Source: an uncultured Clostridium sp. | GTDB taxonomy: Bacteria > Bacillota > Clostridia > TANB77 > CAG-508 | Assembly: GCA_958422985.1 (NCBI GenBank) | Contig: CATZPY010000028.1 | Coordinates: forward strand, 1 to 14,567 | DNA: 14,567 bases | Direction: 5' to 3' | Shown here: piece after piece, positions 14,201 through 14,567 of the stretch | Position numbering within the stretch: position 1 is the first letter of the stretch | Layout of the letters: each line of letters starts with the position of its first letter | The notes under the pieces: model-generated | Seen by the model: only the letters and a program-made list of their open reading frames with translations | Told to the model about the DNA's origin: nothing | Databases searched by the model: none | Made by a program: the position numbers and the translations under genes

Positions 14201-14567
14201 CTTCTCGTATGAACTTAGGTCAAGTTTTAGAAGTTCATTTAGGATTAGCAGCAAAAGAATTAGGATGGAATGTAGCAACACCAGTATTTGATGGTGCAAC
14301 ATCAGAAGAAATAGAAGAATTATTAACTAAGTCTGGAAATACACCAGATGGTAAAACAATTCTTTATGATGGTAGAACAGGAGATCCATTTGCTGAACCA
14401 ATCACAGTTGGGGTAATGTATATGCTTAAATTACACCACTTAGTAGATGACAAAATACATGCTCGTTCAACTGGACCATACTCTTTAGTTACACAACAAC
14501 CACTAGGAGGTAAAGCTCAATTTGGTGGACAACGTTTTGGAGAGATGGAAGTTTGGGCACTAGAAGC
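11281..14567 (+). CDS. rpoB: DNA-directed RNA polymerase beta subunit, 3' truncated by the window
   Basis: Catalytic subunit of RNA polymerase. The frame is open for 1095 codons from TTG 11281 to the right edge, ending at EMEVWALE, so roughly the last 100-150 residues lie outside. The TTG follows AGAGGTGAT with a 4-nt spacer, and the start [19 protein letters not shown] aligns with usual Firmicute N-termini. The rifampicin region [20 protein letters not shown] begins at 480; Asp491, His501 and Ser506 correspond to E. coli D516, H526 and S531 and are all wild type. NYEDAI (781-786) holds the acidic pair near the active centre. [12 protein letters not shown] (933-944) holds Lys935 and Lys943, matching E. 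coli K1065 and K1073. No frameshift or insertion is seen. rplJ-rplL, the usual upstream neighbours, are absent; a hydrolase gene points the other way. Confidence 0.98.
   Translation, partial: [1095 protein letters not shown]

Overview
The window is AT-rich bacterial chromosome with dense genes, A/T-ending codons, TTG and GTG starts, and Shine-Dalgarno cores of the AGGTGAT or AAGGAG type. A SpoVB-like flippase, a Gram-positive type RpoB and two tandem Spo0A-box-like sites point to a low-GC, probably spore-forming member of the Clostridia. The style resembles uncultured gut lineages, but I cannot name a genus. No tRNA, rRNA, CRISPR array, transposase or integrase is visible.

Layout. At the left edge there is only a possible 3' tail of a + strand gene (3-44). 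Next comes a divergent pair: a single-module C-A-T non-ribosomal peptide synthetase on the minus strand (89-3190) and a long-chain acyl-CoA-synthetase-like enzyme on the plus strand (3313-5022), with back-to-back promoters in the 122-bp gap. The + strand continues with a membrane-anchored HtrA-type serine protease (5088-6221) and an unrecognised 148-residue protein (6333-6779). A 10-bp-periodic cluster of Spo0A-box-like sequences precedes the latter's promoter. The minus strand then carries a SpoVB/MurJ-superfamily flippase (6763-8286), an unrecognised exported protein (8367-9194) and a G5/SH3-like/glucosaminidase cell-wall hydrolase (9223-10773). A 507-bp divergent control region (10774-11280) holds the hydrolase promoter and a near-consensus promoter with a leader of about 290 nt for rpoB, which starts at TTG 11281 and runs off the right edge.

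How it may fit together. The middle of the window concerns the envelope: HtrA for protein quality control, a lipid-linked precursor flippase, a peptidoglycan glucosaminidase and an exported partner. The left part looks like a small specialised-metabolism locus: the ligase could supply an acyl group and the C-A-T module could join it to an amino acid, but no release domain is present. The most notable regulatory features are two composite junctions (before htrA and before the flippase gene) in which an inverted repeat pairs with the ribosome-binding site and is followed by a T-run at the start codon, the tandem Spo0A-like boxes, and the rpoB leader, where rpoB stands as the first gene after its own promoter instead of following rplJ-rplL.
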